Position numbers and translations under genes: made by a program. This document shows positions 1 through 9,253 of a DNA stretch of 64,000 nucleotides, one piece after another; the first letter of the stretch is position 1; every line of letters begins with the position of its first letter. This stretch comes from Gaiellasilicea sp963763755 (GTDB taxonomy: Bacteria; Actinomycetota; Thermoleophilia; Gaiellales; Gaiellaceae): NCBI GenBank assembly GCA_963763755.1, contig CAVXQE010000012.1:310001-374000 (forward strand). The letters run 5' to 3'. Below the pieces are notes generated by a model that did no database searches, was not told where the DNA came from, and worked only from the letters and a program-made list of their open reading frames with translations.

Positions 1-178
1 GGAAGCGCTCGACTCGGCCGCCGGCGTCCATCAACTTCTGCTTGCCCGTGTAGAACGGGTGGCAGGCCGAGCAGACGTCGACGTGGATCTCCGGCTGCGT
101 CGAACGGGTCTCGAACTCGGCGCCGCAGGAGCAGCGGACGTGCGTGGATACGTACTCGGGATGGATTCCGGTCTTCAT
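1..178 (-). CDS. rpmE: Ribosomal protein L31 (3' end beyond the window)
   Basis: Large-subunit ribosomal protein L31 of the zinc-binding (C+) type. The reverse strand reads MKTGIHPEYVSTHVRCSCGA, followed by a second pair in VCSACHPFYTGKQK; these paired cysteines are the zinc ligands and FYTGKQ is the L31 signature. The ATG lies at 178 and overlaps the TGA of the threonine-dehydratase-like gene upstream as ATGA, so translation may be coupled. About 59 of the usual 70-75 residues are present and the reading frame leaves the window at base 1. Confidence 0.93.
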   Translation of the reverse strand, partial: MKTGIHPEYVSTHVRCSCGAEFETRSTQPEIHVDVCSACHPFYTGKQKLMDAGGRVERF

Positions 179-1101
179 CGCCGAGCCAGAATAGCAGAGG
201 CAGTTTCGGCCGCTACGTTGCCACCGGAGACAACGATACCGATCGGACCATCCCCTGTTCGCCCGGCCAGGACCGCCGCGACAGCCACGGCTCCGGCCGG
301 CTCGCACGCGAGCTTCGCATGCATGTAGAGGAACCGAAACGCGTCCTCGATCTCCTGTTCCGTCACGAGCATGCTCTCGACGTCGTGAGCCTGAAGGACG
401 GCGAGCGCGGTCTCGCCCGCGAAGGGGCCGGAGAGGCCGTCCGCGATCGAGTCCGGCGTCACCGGCACGGACTTCCCGGCTGCGAGTGCGTCATGCACCG
501 CGGTCGAGCGCTCCGGCTCGACCGCGATGACGTGCCGGTCGGGCGCCGCGGCGGCGACCCCGGCAACGAGCCCGCCCCCTCCTGTCGGCACGAGGATCGT
601 CTCGATCTCGGGCGCGTCTTCGAGCAGTTCGAGCGCGAGCGTGCCCTGGCCGGCGATGACGAGCGGATCGTCGAACGGGTGCACGAGCGTCCGGCCCGTC
701 TCCCGGATGTGCTCGTCGAGCCGGGCGAACGCCTCGACCGCGTCGGCGGCCTCGAGATCGACCTCGGCGCCGTACCCCCGTGTCGCCGCGACCTTCGCGG
801 CGCTCGCGCTCGCATACATGACGACGAGGCAGTCGATCCCCTCGGCGGCCGCCCCCCAGGCCAGCGCCTGGGCGTGGTTTCCGGCCGAGATCCCGATCAC
901 GCCGCGTGCCTTCTCGTCGGGGCTCAACGAGGCGAGCTTGTTCAGCACCCCGCGCGCCTTGAACGAGCCGGTCTTCTGGAAGAGCTCGGCTTTCAGCCAG
1001 ACGTGCTCGCCCAGCGTGCGTGAGGTGAACGTCGGCGTTCGGTGGACACGGCCACGGATCCGCTCCGCCGCAGCGAGCACGTCGTCGCGGGTCACCGGCA
1101 T
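175..1101 (-). CDS. Threonine/serine dehydratase-like PLP enzyme
   Basis: Fold-type II PLP enzyme of the threonine ammonia-lyase (IlvA/TdcB) group, 308 residues, catalytic domain only with no C-terminal ACT regulatory domain, so of the catabolic or short type. The PLP lysine sits in KTGSFKARG near residue 45, the asparagine loop in SAGNHAQALA near residue 75, and the phosphate-binding loop in PTGGGGLVAG near residue 170. It probably converts threonine or serine to the 2-oxo acid plus ammonia; serine racemase or another beta-eliminating activity cannot be excluded. Its stop overlaps the rpmE start. It is divergent from the DUF4389 gene, with 22 bases between the two starts. Confidence 0.88.
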   Translation of the reverse strand: MPVTRDDVLAAAERIRGRVHRTPTFTSRTLGEHVWLKAELFQKTGSFKARGVLNKLASLSPDEKARGVIGISAGNHAQALAWGAAAEGIDCLVVMYASASAAKVAATRGYGAEVDLEAADAVEAFARLDEHIRETGRTLVHPFDDPLVIAGQGTLALELLEDAPEIETILVPTGGGGLVAGVAAAAPDRHVIAVEPERSTAVHDALAAGKSVPVTPDSIADGLSGPFAGETALAVLQAHDVESMLVTEQEIEDAFRFLYMHAKLACEPAGAVAVAAVLAGRTGDGPIGIVVSGGNVAAETASAILARR

Positions 1102-1123
1102 TGAGGCATCGTAGACTCAGCCC

Positions 1124-2435
1124 GTGGACGACCCTCGCCTGGACGACCATCGCGTACGGATCACGGTCGACGACGACCTGCGCCGCTCGCGCCTGACCGT
1201 CTTCTTCCGGCTGCTGTTGGCGATCCCGCACCTCGTCTGGTTCGTGCTGTGGTCGATCGCGGTCTTCTTCGCTGCGATCGCAACCTGGTTCGCCGCGCTC
1301 GTGACGGGTCGGGCCCCACGGGGCTTGCACAACTTCCTCTCGGCGTACGTCCGCTACGCGACACACCTGGATGCCTACCTGTCCTTGACCGCGAACCCGT
1401 ACCCGGGTTTCACGGGCGAGCCGGGGTACCCAGTCGACGTCGAGATTCCAGGCCCGGAGCCGCAGTCCCGCTGGAAGATCGCCCTGAGACTGCTGCTCGC
1501 GGTCCCGGCGCTGGTGCTCGCTGCTGCCGTCGGCTGGGGCCTGCAGTACGTCAACGGGGGCGCCTCGCCGAGCCATGAGACGACTGAGGCGTCGGCCGTC
1601 TACTTCAGGCTCGGAGGCGCCGTCGGTGCCTGCGCCTTCCTCGGCTGGTTCGCGGCGCTCGTCCTCGGCCGCATGCCGAAAGGCCTTCGCGACCTCGCCT
1701 CGTACGGCGTGGGTTACGGCGCCCAGGCCTGGGCGTACCTGCTCCTGCTCACCGACCGCTATCCCAACAGCGACCCCGAAGCGTTCGGCCTCGACTGGAC
1801 GCCTGCCGCCGCATCCGGTCCAGCTCCAACTCAGCGACGACGGCCGACGCTCACGCTTGACCGTCTTCTTCCGGCTTGCTGCTCGTGCTGCCGCATCTCG
1901 TCTGGCTGTCGCTCTGGTTCGTTGCGGCTGCGCTGGCGGCGATCGTCAACTGGCTGGTCACCCTCGTGCGCGGCCGGCCCGCCTGAGCCGCTGCACCGCT
2001 TCCTCGCCGCCTTCGTCCGGTACGCGGCGCACGTGGCGAGCGTTCGCCACCCTGATCGCGAACCCGTTCCCCGGATTCGTCGGCGAACCGGGCTATCCCG
2101 TCGACATCACGATCGGACCGCCCGCTCGCCAGAACCGGTGGGTCACGTTCTTCCGCGGCTTCCTCGTGTTCCCGGCGCTGGTCGTCTCGAGCGCACTCTC
2201 GGGCGTGCTCGTCCTCGCGGCCTGCTTCGGCTGGTTCGCGTCGCTCGTCACCGGTCGGATGCCGACCGGCTTGCGCAACATCGGAGCCGTTGCCGTGCGC
2301 TACAGCGCGCAGACGAACGCCTACTGGTTCGTCGTGACGGACGCCTACCCGTACGCGACCCCGTCGCTGCGACCTCCCGCCGAGCCCGAGCCCGAGCCGG
2401 AGCCCGAGCCGGAGTCGTTCGAGGCAGCGATCTGA
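1124..2435 (+). CDS. DUF4389 integral membrane protein, frameshifted
   Basis: Membrane protein of unknown function with tandem DUF4389 units. Each unit has RSRLTVFFRLLLAIPHLVW, a hydrophobic pair, a TGRxPxGLxNF loop and NPYPGF/GEPGYPV or TDxYPxA. The GTG at 1124 gives MDDPRLDDHRVRITVDDDLR. The frame breaks near 1815, 1872, 1980 and 2042; in each case removing one base restores the family sequence (for example ggcttgctg for ggctgctg near 1872), so I read one gene of about 435 residues, not a pseudogene. It ends in an acidic-proline tail (PEPEPEPEPE). The M48 protease follows directly. Confidence 0.75.
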
Positions 2436-2467
2436 GCACGCGGAGCCCGGCGCTCCGCGTCGTCCTC

Positions 2468-3641
2468 GTGCTCGTCCTCGCCGGCGCCTGGGCTGCCGCC
2501 GCGTGGTCGCTCTGGGGCAGCGTCGTCCCGGGAGACCTCTCTCTCCCCGACGTCTCGCTCGCCGGGATCCCACAGGAGACCCTCGACCGGGCCAAGCGCT
2601 ACGAGACGCTTCTTCCGGATCGAGTTCGTCGTCTCCCAGGCTCGTGCTGCTCGGCGTGCTCCTCGCCTACGCGAAGTGGGGTATTCGCTTCGCGAAGGAG
2701 TCGGCCGCCGGGCGCATCGGCACCGGAATGCTGCTCGGGATGATCGGGCTCGCCCTGGTCTGGCTCTCGCAGGTGCCGTTCCGGCTCGCGGAGGTGTGGT
2801 GGGACCGCCGCTACGACCAGACGGACAGCGGCTATTTCGAGACGCTCTTCGCGAACTGGATCCAGCTCGGCGCCGAGTTCCTGTTCATCTGCTTCGCGCT
2901 GGTCGTCGTGATGGCGCTCGCCGGGGCGTTCCCACGCCGCTGGTGGCTCGCAGCGGCGCCGTTCTTCGTCGTCCTCGCGACGCTGTTCGGCTTCATCTAT
3001 CCCGTACCTGACCCCGACCGAGCCGCTCCGCCGCGCCGACCTGATCGCGGCCGGGCGGGAGTACGCGGCGAAGCAGGGGATCGATCCGGTTCCGCTCCGG
3101 GTCGAGGACGTCACGGACTTCACGAGCGCTCCGAACGCCTACGCGGTCGGCTTCGGGCCGAGCAAGCGCATCGTCTTCTGGAACACGCTTCTCGACGGCA
3201 GCTTCACGCGACAAGGAGGTGAAGACCGTGCTCGCGCACGAGCTCGGCCATCACTCGAGCAACCACCTGATCGAGGGCATCGCGTGGTACGCGCTCTTCG
3301 CGCTCCCGGGCGCCTGGCTGATCGCCGTCGCCACGCGGCGACGCGGCGGCATGGGGAATCCGGCAGCGGTGCCGCTCTCGCTGCTCGTGATCGTCGTGCT
3401 CGACCTGCTCTCGCTGCCCGTCTACAACCTGATCTCGCGCCACATGGAGGCGGAGGCCGACTGGAAGGCGCTCGAGACGACCCACGACCCCGCGTCGGCG
3501 GAGGCGCTCTTCAAGCAGTTCACGATCCAGTCGCTCAACGATCCCGACCCGCCGACGTGGTCGTATCTGCTCTTCGACAGCCACCCCTCCGTCGAGAAGC
3601 GGATCGCGATGGCCGAGGCCTGGAAAGCGCGCTCTAGGTGA
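2468..3641 (+). CDS. M48 (Ste24-like) membrane zinc protease, frameshifted
   Basis: Integral-membrane metalloprotease of the M48 family, about 400 residues. Several membrane helices precede the zinc motif in KTVLAHELGHHSSNHL (HExxH near 3237), and the third ligand region reads EAEADWKALE. The tail SHPSVEKRIAMAE is typical of the family. Extra single bases near 2611, 2641, 3008 and 3211 break the frame; removing them gives a continuous product. The start is uncertain: no ATG is visible, GTG 2468 is in frame, and the open frame extends back to the stop of the DUF4389 gene. The likely role is cleavage of membrane or prenylated peptides. The last bases overlap the convergent ETF-QO stop. Confidence 0.8.
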
Positions 3642-5349
3642 GCGTGTACTCGGGGCCGGAGCCGCCCTCGGGCGGGGTCAGGCGGCCGCCCTTGGCGGAG
3701 ATCGCGCCGCACTGGACGCAGTTCGACGGGTTCACCTCGACGTGCACCATCCCGTCGCCGTCGGCAGCGCCCACCTCGTAGACCTGCGCGGGGCACATGT
3801 GTACCCATGCATCGCCGAGGTCTTTCGGGACGGTGCGCTGGATCCGGATGTGGTTCGGCTGGTCGTCCCGCGTCCTGTTGCCCGAGAGGAAAACGGACGA
3901 GAGCTTGTCGAACGTCAGCTTGCCGTCGGGCGCCGGATAGCTCTTCGCGCGGTCGGTCCGGATCAGCGTCCGCTCGGCGTTCGGCTCGATCTCGTATTCC
4001 TTCGGCGGCAGCTTCCCCTTGGTCACGGTCATCGCGCTCGCGAGCGCGCCGCCCATGAAGAAGCCCTTGTCGAAGACCTGCCGCATGTTCCGGACCTCGT
4101 GCAGGTCCTTCAGCACGTAGCTCGCCCGCAGCTCGTCGTCGTAGGAGTCGAGCGCTCCGACGCGGCTCGGTGACTCGCCGCGCTGGAGCGAGCGGAACGC
4201 CGCCTCGGCGGCCATGATCCCGGACTCGATCGCGTAGTGGATCCCCTTCAGGGTCGGCACGTTGACGAGTCCGGCGCTCTCGCCCGCGAGCAGGAGGCCC
4301 GGCGCGTGGAAGCGCGTGGGCAGCGCGTGGTAGCCGCCTTCGGTGATCGTCTTCGCGCCCCACGCGATCCGCTCGCCGTCGCGCAGGATCTTGCGCACGA
4401 GCTTGTGCGTCTTGAACTCCTGCAGCACGTCGTGGACGGAGAACTCGATGTCGCGGTACTCGAGCCCGGCGACGAAGCCGAGCGAGACCATGTCCTTGCC
4501 CATCGGGTAGATGAACGAGCCGCCGAACTCGCCGTACTTCGAGCTCTTGCGGAGCGGCCAGCCCATCGTGTGCACGATGTGCCCGAGCGGCCTCGGCACC
4601 TTCCAGACCTCCTTCACTCCGAGCGCCCAGATCTGAGGCTGCTCGCCTTCGAGGCCGAAGCGCGAGATCGCCGCGCCGGTGAGGTGGCCCTGCGTCCCCT
4701 CGGCGAGGACGGTCAGCTTGGCGACGATGTCCGAGCCAGGCTCGTGCGTCGGCAGCGGGCTGCCGTCACGGCCGAGCCCCTTGTCGCCGGTGCGGATCCC
4801 GTGCACGCGACCGTCGGCGACGAGCAGCTTCTGCGCGTCGGTCTCCGGCAGCACGGCCGCACCGCCCGCCTCCGCCTGCTCGGCCAGGAAGCGCCCGAAC
4901 TGCGAGACGGAGACGACCCAGTTGCCGTGGTTGCGCATCGTCGGCGGCGGCGGGATCCGGATCGCGGCGCCCTTCGTCAGCAGGTAGACGGCCTCGCCGT
5001 GCACCTCGCCGTAGCTCGGCACGTCGTCCATCGTCAGCCGGCCCTTGAAGAGCCGGCGGAGCGCGCGCGGATTCACGACCGCGCCGGAGAGCAGGTGCGA
5101 TCCCGGCGCCTTCCCCTTCTCGACCACGGCGACCGGCACGTCGCCGAGCCGGGCGGCGGTCTCGGGCGACTCCTCGAGCAGCTGGCCGAGCCGGATCGCG
5201 CACGCGAGCCCGGCGGGACCGGCACCGACGATCAGCACGCCCACCTCGATCCGCTCGTCGACCGGGTCGGTCGGCGCGGCGATCGCGTCCGAGGGCGCGA
5301 ACGGCGGCGGGTAGTCGGCCGGGCGGACGCTCACGCTGTCCTTACCCAC
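3634..5349 (-). CDS. Electron-transfer flavoprotein-ubiquinone oxidoreductase
   Basis: Membrane-associated FAD/Fe-S enzyme (571 residues) that passes electrons from ETF to the quinone pool. The Rossmann FAD site is VLIVGAGPAGLACAIRL near residue 40; the family markers APGSHLLSGAV and GESAGLVNVPTLKGIHYA are present. The C-terminal ferredoxin-like part has CPAQVY and NPSNCVQCGA, but the position of the usual fourth cluster cysteine holds isoleucine (CGAISAKGG instead of C-x-x-C). The GTG start overlaps the etfA stop by 8 bases, so this is the third gene of the operon etfB-etfA-ETF-QO. The frame is intact. Confidence 0.92.
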   Translation of the reverse strand: MGKDSVSVRPADYPPPFAPSDAIAAPTDPVDERIEVGVLIVGAGPAGLACAIRLGQLLEESPETAARLGDVPVAVVEKGKAPGSHLLSGAVVNPRALRRLFKGRLTMDDVPSYGEVHGEAVYLLTKGAAIRIPPPPTMRNHGNWVVSVSQFGRFLAEQAEAGGAAVLPETDAQKLLVADGRVHGIRTGDKGLGRDGSPLPTHEPGSDIVAKLTVLAEGTQGHLTGAAISRFGLEGEQPQIWALGVKEVWKVPRPLGHIVHTMGWPLRKSSKYGEFGGSFIYPMGKDMVSLGFVAGLEYRDIEFSVHDVLQEFKTHKLVRKILRDGERIAWGAKTITEGGYHALPTRFHAPGLLLAGESAGLVNVPTLKGIHYAIESGIMAAEAAFRSLQRGESPSRVGALDSYDDELRASYVLKDLHEVRNMRQVFDKGFFMGGALASAMTVTKGKLPPKEYEIEPNAERTLIRTDRAKSYPAPDGKLTFDKLSSVFLSGNRTRDDQPNHIRIQRTVPKDLGDAWVHMCPAQVYEVGAADGDGMVHVEVNPSNCVQCGAISAKGGRLTPPEGGSGPEYTLT

Positions 5350-6305
5350 TGCGCCGAGCCTGCACCAACTCGGTCAGCTTCGGCAGGATCTGGTGCAGGT
5401 CGCCGACGACGCCGAGATCCGCGAACTCGAAGATCGGCGCGTTCGGATCCTTGTTGATCGCGACGATCGTCTTCGAGCTCTGCATGCCGACCTTGTGCTG
5501 GATGGCGCCCGAGATCCCACACGCGACGTAGAGCGTCGGCGAGACCGACTTGCCTGTCTGGCCGACCTGGGCCGAGTACGGATACCAGCCCGCGTCGACC
5601 ACCGCCCGGGTGGCGGCGACCGCACCGCCGAGCGCCTTGGCCAGGTCCTCGACGAGCGCGAACTTCTCCGGCTCACCGAGGCCGCGGCCGCCGGCGACGA
5701 TCACGTTCGCGTCCTCGATCGACGGACCGCTCTCTTCCGCGTGCGCCTGCTCGACCATCTCCGCCGCGAGAGAGTGCTCCTGCAACTGGACCTCGAACGG
5801 CTCGACCGTTCCGGCGGCGGGCTGCTCCGACGGGTCGAACGCGCCGGCGCGGAAGAGACCGATCTGCGGCGTCGACTTCCAACCGACGTCCACGACAACC
5901 GAGTCCCCGAGGGCGGACTGCTTGCCGACGAGGCCGCCGTCGCCGTTCACGATGTCGGTGAGCTGCCAGTTGAGCCCGGCCTCGAGCCGGGCCGCGAGAC
6001 CCGAGGCGATGTCGGAGGCGAGGATCGACTGGGCGAAGAGCACGGTCTCGATTCCCTTCTCCCCGACGAGCTGCGCGATCGCGTCGACGCGCGGCTGCGG
6101 GAGCGGTGCTTCGAGCTTCGGGTCGTCGGCGACGTAGACCGTGGCGGCGCCGTGCTTGGCCGCCTGCTCGGCGAGACCGTCGAGGCCCGAGCCGACGATC
6201 ACGCCCGCGACGTCGCCGTCCGAGCGACGCGGCCTTCGAGAGGACGGCGAGGGAGCCCTTCTGGAGCTCGCCGCCGTGATGCTCGAGGAAGACGAGGGTG
6301 CTCAT
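5342..6305 (-). CDS. etfA: Electron transfer flavoprotein alpha subunit, frameshifted
   Basis: FAD-binding alpha subunit of ETF, the soluble electron carrier between acyl-CoA dehydrogenases and ETF-QO. It starts MSTLVFLEHHGGELQKGS (ATG 6305, overlapping the etfB TGA as TGATG). The C-terminal FAD domain is clear: VVAATRAVVDAGWYPYSAQVGQTG, then LYVACGISGAIQHKVGM and VAINKDPNAPIF. One extra base near 6224 (ctcggacggc for ctcgacggc) shifts the frame after SKAASL; corrected length is about 320 residues, as expected. An error in the assembly is more likely than a broken gene. Confidence 0.92.
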
Positions 6306-7085
6306 CAGATCAGCCGCTTCTCGACGAGGAACGCGACGATCTGCTCCGCGCCGCTGCCGTCGTCCTCGATCTTGCGCGTGTCGCCGCGCGGCGGCGGGTC
6401 GGAGAGAGCGAGCACCTCGGTCCGCGAGCCCTGCTCGCCGGCCCGACCGGCGTCGACACCGAGGTCGGCGAGCGAGAGCGTCTCCTGCGGCTTCGACTTC
6501 GCGCCCATGATCCCCTTGAGAGACGGGTAGCGCGGCTCGTTGATCGAGTCGGCGACGGCGACGACCGCCGGCAGCGGCGCGCGAATCACGTCGTAGCCGA
6601 ACTCCGTCTGGCGCTTGCCGGTGAGCGAGCCGCCGTCGAGCGTCAGCTCCGCGACCTGAGAGATGACAGGTCGGCGCAGCCGCTCGGCAACCGCGCCCCA
6701 GAGCAGGGCGCCGTCCGAGTCGGACGACTGCTGGCCGAAGAGGACGAGGTCCGGCTGCTCGCGCTCGAGCGCCTTCGCCAGCGTCAGGCTCGTGGCGACG
6801 AGGTCGGAGCCCGCGGCGCCGTCGTCGGAGATCAGAACGGCGCGGTCGGCTCCCATCGCGAGCGCCTTGCGGAGCGAGTTGAGCGCGCGCTCCGGACCCA
6901 TCGAGACGACGACGACCTCACCCTCGCCGGTCGCGTCCTTCAGCCGCAGCGCCTCCTCGACCGCGTTCGCGTCGAAGGCATTCAGCGCGCCCTCGCCGGA
7001 CCGGTCGAGCCGCTTCGTGCCGGGATCGACGCCGCTTGTGCGCGGTGGCGTCCGGCACCTCTTTCACGCAGACGGCGATCTTCAT
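6305..7085 (-). CDS. etfB: Electron transfer flavoprotein beta subunit, frameshifted
   Basis: AMP-binding beta subunit of ETF. The ATG at 7085 gives MKIAVCVKEVPDATAHKR, the standard start. One extra base near 7036 breaks the frame; after correction it continues VDPGTKRLDR and then MGPERALNSLRKALAMGADRAV, LVLFGQQSSDSDGA and the recognition loop region ADSINEPRYPSLKGIMGAK. Corrected length is about 259 residues. It is the first gene of the operon; its promoter must lie within the 131 bases between it and the divergent M23 gene. Confidence 0.92.
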
Positions 7086-7216
7086 CGCGCGGACTCTAAC
7101 GATGAGCCGCCGCACCGCTCGGGGGGAACGTCACCGCGGCGATATCCCCCTTTTGCACACCATTGTCTCCGATCGCCCTGCTAGGCTCCCGCGCTTCGAG
7201 CTCGAACCGGTACCTC

Positions 7217-8114
7217 ATGACCCTCACCCGGACGACAGCCCGAGGAGCTCTCCTCACATTGCTCGCGCTCCTGCTCACGGCAGGGGTGGCGGCTGCATCC
7301 CCGGCCGCGAAGCCGCCGACGATCGTCTTCCCGGTGCTCGGCGAGGCGAGTTACATCGACGACTTCGGCGACGCGCGCGGCCAGGGCGCCCACGAGGGCA
7401 ACGACATCCTGGCGCCGCGCCACGCGCTCGCGCTGGCCGCCGAGGCGGGGACGGTCAAGTTCCACATCACCTCCTCGCGCGCGGGCTGCATGCTCTACCT
7501 CGAGGGCGAGAGCGGCACCGAGTACCTGTACATCCACCTGAACAACGACCTCACGTCCGAGAACGACAACCAGGGCCAGTGCGTGCCCGGGGTCGCCTTC
7601 ACGAAGGGGCTGAAGACCGGAGCGAAGGTGCTCGCCGGCGAGCCGATCGGCTACGTCGGCGACTCCGGCGACGCGAACGGGATCCATCCGCACCTCCACT
7701 TCGAGGTGCATCCGAACGGGGGCGCCGCGGTGAGCCCGTACCAGTACCTGCGCAAGGCGAAGCATCTGCTCTTCGCCGCCCGGCTCGGGACGACGTTCAC
7801 GCTTGCGCTCACGGGCACCGTCGTGACGGCGGCCGGCCAGGACCTCTCGATGAGCATCGACCAGGTGCGCTCGTGGCCGGGCGGGCGCAAGATCAAGCAG
7901 GCCGGACAGAAGGTCGCGGTCTCCGTGCCCGAGACGGCGTCGATCGAGGGGATGACCGCCGACGCCCGCGGCGGGTCTCGCCTACTCGGCGCTCGAGCTG
8001 CTCACCGCGGGAGTGCCGGTGACGATCTGGACGACGCCGGCCAAGGTGACGCTCGCGGCACAGTCGGGTACGAAGGGCGCGCTTGCCGCGTCCCGCGTCG
8101 TCGTCAAGCCCTAG
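7217..8114 (+). CDS. Secreted M23 (LytM-fold) peptidase, frameshifted
   Basis: Exported zinc peptidase-like protein, about 298 residues, of the peptidoglycan-endopeptidase M23 family. A signal peptide (MTLTRTTARGALLTLLALLL, alanine-rich to residue 30) precedes the domain. Zinc ligands are visible in AHEGNDI (H, D) and in HPHLHFEVHP (HxH). An extra g near 7974 pushes the frame; the corrected tail ends AASRVVVKP at the TAG 8112-8114. It could remodel cell wall or be a regulatory non-catalytic homologue, although all ligands are present. The stop overlaps the convergent B12-binding gene by four bases. Confidence 0.85.
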
Positions 8115-8506
8115 ACCGGGATCTTCGCCCTCAGGAAGTCGACGATCTCGCTCGTCGGCGCGCCGGGCGTGAAGACCGCCGCGACACCCTTCCCTCTGAG
8201 CTCCTCCGCGTCGTCGGTCGGGATCGTGCCGCCGACGACGACGACCACGTCGTCGATGCCGTTCTCCTTCAGCCCGTCGAGGATCCGCGGCACGAGCGTC
8301 ATGTGCGCACCGGAGAGGATCGAGATGCCGACGGCGTCCGCGTCCTCCTGGATCGCAGTCTCGACGATCTGCTCCGGTGTCTGGTGGAGCCCGGTGTAGA
8401 TGACCTCCATCCCGGCGTCGCGAAGGGCGCGGGCGATGATCTTTGCGCCACGGTCGTGACCGTCGAGGCCGGGCTTCGCGATCACTACTCTGATCTTCCG
8501 GGCCAT
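8111..8506 (-). CDS. Cobalamin-binding subunit of methylmalonyl-CoA-type mutase
   Basis: Free-standing B12-binding domain, 131 residues, the small partner of an AdoCbl-dependent acyl-CoA mutase. The base-off motif is in KPGLDGHDRGAKI (DxHxxG, histidine ligand near residue 17), followed by SILSGAH and VVVGGTIPTDD, which fold over the nucleotide loop. The catalytic subunit is encoded at 9254-10921 on the same strand, separated by a gene on the other strand. The stop (TAG) is in the four-base overlap with the M23 gene. The partner could accept methylmalonyl-, isobutyryl- or ethylmalonyl-CoA; the sequence alone does not settle which. Confidence 0.9.
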   Translation of the reverse strand: MARKIRVVIAKPGLDGHDRGAKIIARALRDAGMEVIYTGLHQTPEQIVETAIQEDADAVGISILSGAHMTLVPRILDGLKENGIDDVVVVVGGTIPTDDAEELRGKGVAAVFTPGAPTSEIVDFLRAKIPV

Positions 8507-8521
8507 CGCGTCGGCAAGTAT

Positions 8522-9244
8522 ATGGCGGTGCGCCTGACTGTCATCGGCTCGTCCCCGGCCTGGCCCAACCCTGGCGGGGCCTGTTCGGGCTACCTCGTGG
8601 ACGACAAGCTGCTGCTGGACTGTGGGCCCGGCGTGCTCGCGAAGCTGCGGCAGCGCGAGCCTTGGCCGACCGTCGAGGCGATCGCCATCACCCACCTGCA
8701 CCTCGACCACTGGGGCGATCTCGTCCCCTGGGTCTGGGGGAGTCTCTTCGGACCCGGCGAGGAGGTTCCCCGGCCCCGACTCTGGCTGCCGCCCGGCAGC
8801 AGCGCCGAGCTGCGGCCGATCCTGGCGCGTCTCGGCAGCGAGGACATGTTCGAGCGCGCGTTCGAGGTCGCGGAGTACGAGTCGCGGACACCGTTCGCCG
8901 CGGCGGCCGGGCTCCAGGTGACGGCCGTGCCGGTCGAGCACTACGACATGGAGGCGTTCGGCTTTCGGGTCGAGGGTGACCGGGTGCTCGCGTACTCGGG
9001 CGACAGCGGTCCGTGTCCCGCGCTCGGGGAGATCGCGCGCGACGCCGACCTCCTGCTCTGCGAGGCGACGCTCGAGACGGGCGACCTCGACGGCCCCCTG
9101 CGCGGCCACCTCGCACCCGACGAGGTCGACGCGGCGGTGGCCGGCACGCACGCGAAACGGATCCTCCTCACGCACCGCCCGGACGAACGGCCCCCGCCGC
9201 CGGGCTCCGAGCTTGCGTACGACGGGCTCGAGCTCGACTTCTAG
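8522..9244 (+). CDS. Metallo-beta-lactamase-fold hydrolase
   Basis: MBL-fold protein of 240 residues. The zinc motif HLHLDHWGD (HxHxDH) is near residue 60, with later ligands in PVEHYDMEAFGF, the aspartate in AYSGDSGPCP and the terminal histidine in ILLTHRPDE. The start MAVRLTVIGSSPAWPNPGGA resembles the RNase Z/phosphodiesterase-like branch and not the beta-lactamases. It lies between the two subunits of the mutase on the opposite strand, with only 15 bases to the divergent B12-binding gene. A role in cyclic nucleotide, tRNA or ester hydrolysis is possible; the substrate is unknown. Confidence 0.85.
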   Translation: MAVRLTVIGSSPAWPNPGGACSGYLVDDKLLLDCGPGVLAKLRQREPWPTVEAIAITHLHLDHWGDLVPWVWGSLFGPGEEVPRPRLWLPPGSSAELRPILARLGSEDMFERAFEVAEYESRTPFAAAAGLQVTAVPVEHYDMEAFGFRVEGDRVLAYSGDSGPCPALGEIARDADLLLCEATLETGDLDGPLRGHLAPDEVDAAVAGTHAKRILLTHRPDERPPPPGSELAYDGLELDF

Positions 9245-9253
9245 GAAGCCGAC

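Noticed and set aside
1124..3641. Programmed frameshifting or pseudogenes in the DUF4389 and M48 genes
   Set aside because: No slippery sequence or structure at the sites, several shifts per gene, and the same type of single-base insertion throughout the window including essential genes.
7163..9244. A single long frame joining the M23 peptidase and the metallo-beta-lactamase protein
   Set aside because: Artefact of the insertion near 7974; the two genes have their own stop and start and the B12-binding gene lies between on the other strand.
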